64,000 nt of DNA from Sphagnum compactum (lineage: Eukaryota; Bryophyta; Sphagnopsida; Sphagnales), in contig OZ234499.1 in assembly GCA_965153455.1 (NCBI GenBank), positions 17,914,271 to 17,978,270 on the forward strand, read 5' to 3'. The stretch's first letter is position 1. Each line of letters opens with the position of its first letter. Shown here one piece after another: positions 58,126 to 64,000 of the stretch. The position numbers and the translations under genes were made by a program. The notes beneath the pieces are model-generated. The model made no database searches. It was not told the DNA's origin and saw nothing but the letters and a program-made list of their open reading frames with translations.

Positions 58126-60439
58126 TGCACAATAGTTGCTTGAGGAGACGAGAGGGGGATTGCCACTTGTTGAGATCCGTAACGCACTTACAGAATTTCC
58201 TAGTATATGTGGAGGGCACTTTATATTTGTGAAGATCATCCCTCTTAGCGGTATTACACCTACTCATTAAGTGTAGGATTAACCCGAAGGTGAGGCCATT
58301 ACTGAAATAAGGGCACATGAGGCAAGAGATGAGGCAAGAGTTGAGTGCAAATTTGGTTTTGGTGATGCTCTTGCCTGCGGCTTTTACACAGCATTTAGAG
58401 TGGGGGGCTTTATGATTTTTGTAATGCCCCCAATGAAAATAGAACATCCAAACACCCAATTGCAAGGCAAAAGAATAATTGCACACCATAACATGCCCTC
58501 TAATTAGAACAAAAGTTCTAAAAGGCTTTTAAGAGTGGGAGAGAGAGATTCTACCCTTACCGGGGTATAGATTTCACTCACCCTTAAGGAGTTGTAAGGA
58601 GTGTAGGCGTATGATCTCTCCCACCCTTGAAGAGTGGGTGTACTATCTCTCCTCTTTTGTGGGACGGATATTCATGAATATAATACATTGACCTCCAAAT
58701 GCACTAAGAAAATTCTGAGTAGGAGTAAGATCTCTCTCTCTCTCACTCTTTAAGGAGTAGGTGAAGGAACTCTCCCTTTGTATGCCTCATTATCTTTGTA
58801 TGTTTAGCTCTATAAATATTTTAGATCATGCTTTATGATGGGTAAAGGCCAGGGGTGGAGGAGGACATTCCCAGGTGGATTTGGCTACTAGGCCTACCAT
58901 GTCCTGGGCCTCTTTTTCCATGGGAATGGGCCCACCCTTGTGCTTCACTACCCTCCACTTGAAACTTCTGCAAGTCGGGTTATGTCAAGTTCAATTGTTT
59001 TAGCAATATTATGTTTGGTTGTAAGCAAAAATCCATAATACATGAGCTTATTCATGTGGCTAGCACCTCAAATAGGTGGATTGTATAGGTGAGTGGGAAA
59101 ACTATCACATAAGGACTTGGGTAAATTTCCTTAGTTATAGGTCAAGGGACACTCCATGGCAAAACTAGGCTTAGCTCATGATGATATCATTTCATGTGCA
59201 AGGACTCACATTTTGGGAGGCTTTACAATTGGAAGGTATTTCTTGGTGTAAAACTTTATCCAGTTATTTATATCAAATATCATATGTCTTGAGCCCCTCT
59301 CTCTTTGGGCCCTATTGTACACAAGAACATCAAACCATTAAAAATCCACTCACCTACATAGGAGGTCTACATCAAATCTATATGATTATCACATCATTTT
59401 CTTTGTGAGACCTTTGTTAATCTAGTTGGTTCTATGAAATGAAAGGCAATTTTGATTGTCCATACTTTATGAACCAATGAACAAGATTGTTTAATCTTTT
59501 TAGTTCAATTTCTATGTCTTTAGTTGCAAAGTGGACTCAAGATTCTAAAAGTTAACATAACAAAAATCAATATCAATGCAATCATAATCCAACAAAAACA
59601 TCTTAAAGGCACAAACACACATGGAATCGATTTATCTCCACTATCATCAAGGTTTTTCATAGGGTGACATCATGCATGATGTCCTTAACAAATCAATACA
59701 TAACATTTTATTTATAAGTTTAAAATTAGACCTCAAATCATTACATATCTCTCATAAAACCATGTTATTACTACCATAATCATTTCGATGTACACATTGT
59801 GCCACTTGTTTATCACCATCACCATCTCTTCAACATTGTCTTTTCATGCATGTCTTTTCACCTTCCTTCACGATCACCTCTTCATTGTTGTTTATCCAGA
59901 TCCATTTATTTGCCTTCCTTTATCACCATCTTTTCATTTCATCATTATTTTGTCTTGTTAATCATTTTTATTATTCATTGTTTTTATGTGATGGCTTTGG
60001 TTTGAAGTTTTAATCAAATTTTATCTTGAATTGTGTTTGGGTTTTGTAATTTGAATTGTTCTAGTTGTTGCACGTGAAAACCAAAATGGACGATTCACAA
60101 ATTGTGTTGTTTATGGACAACTTTGTTAAGTCAAAAAAAATTAAAGTATACTAAAATTTTGTCACAATGTCATCCTTATTTGTACTAATTTACTTAATCA
60201 TATTTTACCATACATGGGACACCAAACGAATGATATTAATGGAATCTACAATTGTGGTGGTCTAAAATATTGTATTATGAAATATTTAACAATTTTTTAT
60301 TCATTAATATTGATGAAGATCAAACTATAGGAAAAAAAAAACTTCATTAAAAATTAGGTCCTTTTTGTTTTTAGTGGTACATCTCAAAATATTTTCACCT
60401 TATCATGCTAATATAAGATTTCAAGCATTTAACATCATG
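58126..60439. other. Intergenic, no gene recognised
   Basis: 58500-58830 holds GA/CT-rich words around CTCACTCTTTAAGGAGTAGG, each recurring three times or so (near 58575, 58625, 58745), followed by TATA-like CTCTATAAATATTTTAG (58809). This could be an LTR fragment but no retroelement coding is seen. The rest is AT-rich without features. Confidence 0.35.
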
Positions 60440-60692
60440 TGAAAATCCTTTAAGGTGTACCAGATAAGACAAAAAAGGCCTAGTCTTTACTGCAATTCTT
60501 TTTTGCCCTATATTTTGATCCTCATAAAAAATAATGAGTCAAAAGTTGTCAAAATTTTCAAAAGGACTATATTTTAAACCATTAAAGTTCTGGATTCCAT
60601 CATAATCATCCATAAATGTGTCTTTACATCGTAAAAAAAAAAGAAAAATGTGACAATGTGATAAGATTTTGGTACACATTAAAGAATTTGCA
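60440..60692. mobile_element. MITE copy B with 23-bp terminal inverted repeats
   Basis: The left end reads TGAAAATC then CTTTAAGGTGTACCA (60440-60462). The right end (60670-60692) is its inverse, TGGTACACATTAAAG then AATTTGCA, pairing at about 20 of 23 positions. The 200-bp interior is nearly the same as in copy A. No ORF. Target duplications could not be fixed by eye. Confidence 0.8.
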
Positions 60693-63600
60693 TTCGTGAT
60701 TCAATTTTTTTCATGTTGAATTATTTAAATAACATTACATTTTCCATCCATCTATGAACAATTTTTACTTTTATCACATTACATGAATATATAATGTTTT
60801 CTTGTGTATTATTGGTATAAAGACTTAATGTAACCAAAAGAAAACAGCTCACTATACATTGCTAGGGTCAACAAAACACAAAAACTTACCATATAGACCT
60901 AAGGTCTTTTGCTTGGACCTAATCTCAAAAGAATTATATCCTATAGTAGTTGCAACAACTTTTATTACACAATTGAAGTAATCCATAGCAAGATTTTATA
61001 AAGCACATCCTAACATTATTGTATGTTGTTGATTTTGCACATTAATTTATGTTTGTTGGAGGTTCAGCCAGAGATCGAATCTTTCAATGTCCATTCAATC
61101 CATTTTAAGTTGCTAACATCCCACCCACAAGTATGCAATGCATTGCTATTTTTGATTCATTGTAGGACACCCCCTTTCATTTAAGTTCTCATTTTATGGT
61201 GCATAATTTTTATGTAAATGTCAAACATTAGGTTCATGTGAAAACCATTATAAAAATGCACAAAATATGACACAAATCAAGGGCATATGGATGTGATTTT
61301 CAAGGTAATGCAAGCCCAACTTTTGCTCACATTTCTAAAACATCTCAATGATATCTCTTATGGGTTTTTCATGTTCAGCACCCCACTCAATCTGCCCATT
61401 TAAACTAATTACATTCTTTGAATTTTACCCTAACAAATGCAAGCTTTTAGGATTTCCAACATGCACAATCTTTTATAGCTCAAACCACCTTATTCCATCA
61501 TCATTTATTGGCACCAACCCCTCATACAAAACCATAATTACATACACCATAATTTGTCAATAAGTAGTTACTAGTGCAACGGAAGAAATTCAACAACTAT
61601 TAAAAACCAACATGCTCTCTACACATCTTTAAAATAATCTTGGTATATGTACTTAGCTTTCTACAAATCACATCCTACATTCGCTTTATATTTTCCATTG
61701 CATCATCCAAATCCAAAAACTTCATCAATGTTACTATAATTTTTTCCACTAGTAGTTCTATAAAAATAAATCTTGCATTACACACAAACAACAAACTCTC
61801 TTACACTCCCTCACATGCCTTCTTCATGTCATTATGGTGATGGCTAAAATGAAAAAAGAAATAATGACCAAAAAATTTCCATTATCATTGTGCAAAAAGT
61901 TGATAATGACAAAATCTAAAACTTAAAAACTCCATGTGTTCACACTAAAAGTACATCAACTCATCCAATTCTCCTCATTTTAGTTCACACTAAGTTTGAC
62001 ACGCCTTTAGCTAGGTTTGTCAAATGGTATCAAGGATAAAGAACCAATTGATTCCCAATTTTACAATGAAATCCCACACCTAGGGCATTTTTTCTAGCTC
62101 TCACAAAGAAAGAAAATGTAGCAACTCCAACATGAGACTAAGGTGAACTCATAAATAAAAATTCAAAGTGAAATTAATTTGCACAATTTTTTTAAATTGT
62201 TAATGCATATTGAAGTTCAAATGGTGCATGGACAAATCATTAGCAGTTAGTACATAAGACACATCATAACCCAAACTTAGGAAAAATTCATCATTCCCCT
62301 ACATATAATATGCTCTATGATTGGCAACAGAAATTACATAAAATTGCTAAAAAAATTCAAGACTTCACAAAATTTATTGATTTTGTCAAGTTATGAATCT
62401 TACAACTTTGCACATAATTCCCACATGTACATTCTTAAATTGAAAACCCTTGAAAAAAAAAATTTGGTGCCATATTCCATGTCCAATTTGGAGGTCATTT
62501 AATTATTGTTTATTAGGTTTTAGTGGTTGGGATTCGAATTGCCAATTGACTTTCAACAATTTTATTCCCTGCCAATTTTTTGGCCACAATGTGAACTTCA
62601 AATCTCCAAATTTGGAAACTATAAACTCATTTTCAATATTTGTTCTTTAAGACCTTTCCAATTATTATTTTTAAAAAAAAATTGCATTATTTTTTATTTT
62701 CATTCTTCTTCCCAAAAATTGGGGACACCACAAAATTCCAATTCCCATAGTGGAAAAACAACTTGGGGTCCAAGCATTCTAATAGGAACCACACCCACCC
62801 CTTTAAACATGTGTTTTTTCACTATTGTTTCAAGATTAGTTTTGGAATCTTTTCAATATATCATTTTTATAAAATTTAAATCTTCAAAGTTCTATTAATG
62901 ATATTATGTTAAGGTTTATATTAAAAATTTGCCAAATTTATGTCAAAATTATGAATTGTGTTTTTTTATTATTTAATTACCATTTAAAGGCATTGGTTAC
63001 ATAACATAAAAGTGGTTTTGGGTGAAATCATGAATCAATGAGCTAATACGTTTCAAAGGACTATAATCCTTTTAGCAAAAAACAATTTTCATATAAAAAA
63101 GTTTTTAACAATTTTTTTTTAATTTTTTTTTTACTCGTTATATTTCCACAATATATCACATGCTCTTTGTTAATAATTTCTGGATAAATGTGATTTTCTA
63201 AAATTCTAAGATTTTGCACTAGATTTCTAAGTTTTGTCTTGAAAAATTATCACAATTTCAAAACTTGTTAACTACTTTGACATTTAATACTTAATATTAT
63301 AAGTTACAACTTTATTTTAAACAACATTTACATCGCATCACATTTACATGTCATTTAAAGGATCCATGGACATCAAATAGACCCAATTTTTTTATTTTTT
63401 TGGAAAAACATCAAGTTATAGATTCCTTATATTTTGAGTGTTTTTAATGTGTGTCTAATAATTCATCATCAAAGAGTTTGCATATTATGAAAATCAAGGG
63501 CCCCTTTGTGAAATTAATAATGTTTGATGAAGCACCTACTCAACTTTAAAGGTCCTTTGTTCAAACCAAGACTCAAAATCAAAAAACTCAATGGTTCAAT

Positions 63601-64000
63601 TTAAATTTCTCAACATCTATATTAGTCATGAAGCACAACTTGCCATTAAAATGGCACCACATAACCATATATAGAAAAAAATCAAATTTGAAGATGATTT
63701 AACAAACTCATTGTTTTGCAATTTTACCATTTTGTGTATTTTTTTCATTAAATAGATTCTAAATTTTTGAATATGAATATAAATATATTGAAAATAATAT
63801 TGTAAAAAAAAAACCCATTCATAGTTTTTATTTTTCACCATTTGAAATACAAAAAATAAAACATTTGTTATAATTGTTAATGGCATGTGTTAGTGTGATT
63901 GCACCCTTTGGGAATGTTGAGATTCATTCTCTCACATTTGTGGGAATGTTGGGATTTAGTATGTTTTCTTGACTTGCTCCCCTTTCATGCATAAGCTTTA
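60693..64000. other. Intergenic to window end, no gene seen
   Basis: Very AT-rich. Small open frames (61348-61563, 61640-61840, 62527-62898 plus; 63626-63886 minus) are Asn/Phe/Ile-rich composition products. Near the end TTGGGAATGTTGAGATTCAT and GTGGGAATGTTGGGATTTAG (63908-63958) form a small direct repeat. Confidence 0.5.

Noticed and set aside
58052-58489. 145-codon minus-strand ORF overlapping the 57.7 kb plus ORF
   Set aside because: No domain, no splice or codon support, and antisense overlap with another weak ORF; at most one could be real.
58500-58830. LTR of a retrotransposon
   Set aside because: A TATA-like box and short repeats are present, but no TG...CA ends, primer-binding site, second LTR or pol motifs could be found.

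Overview
This 64 kb window is nuclear DNA of a land plant. The evidence is spliced genes with GT-AG introns and plant families: a 4-coumarate:CoA ligase-like enzyme, a plant-type bHLH factor, a PPX-type PP4 catalytic subunit and a germin-like cupin. Genes are sparse. The AT-rich space between them is full of diverged tandem repeats, small dispersed elements and foldbacks. The gene sequences and long intergenic distances suggest a seed-free plant (fern, lycophyte or bryophyte), but that is inference only. One assembly gap of 200 N lies at 9731-9930.

Layout. 1-3076 (minus): 4CL-like gene, five exons, running off the left edge. 3.6-9.7 kb: no gene, but a 21-G run, a T-rich tandem repeat, a degenerate CTTAGG-type repeat field and a perfect 5 x 31 bp array. 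9.7-10.1 kb: tRNA-like A box, a perfect CCTA foldback, the gap and one copy of a dispersed element with palindromic ends. 13.0-17.0 kb: a 57-bp Lys-coding minisatellite beside a decayed pogo-like DDE transposase, itself interrupted by a MITE whose second copy is at 60.4 kb. 17-25 kb: intergenic, with several clean inverted repeats. 26.6-28.9 kb (plus): two-exon bHLH gene with a uORF. 37.4-41.2 kb (minus): complete eight-exon PP4 catalytic subunit. 43.4-43.8 kb (plus): 3' part of a germin-like gene. 50.3-51.7 kb (minus): RWDD4-like gene in four proposed exons, with a 39-bp minisatellite just upstream. 53-64 kb: tandem duplications, a few unrecognised open stretches and the second MITE copy.

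The genes do not form a pathway cluster; they are independent loci among mobile DNA. The most unusual material is the transposase with its repeat tail and transition-type decay, the palindrome-ended dispersed family (four copies), and a recurring class of ACCTACC/GGTAGGT foldbacks. Exon limits were derived by hand from reading frame, GT-AG sites and phase agreement; no alignment was run.
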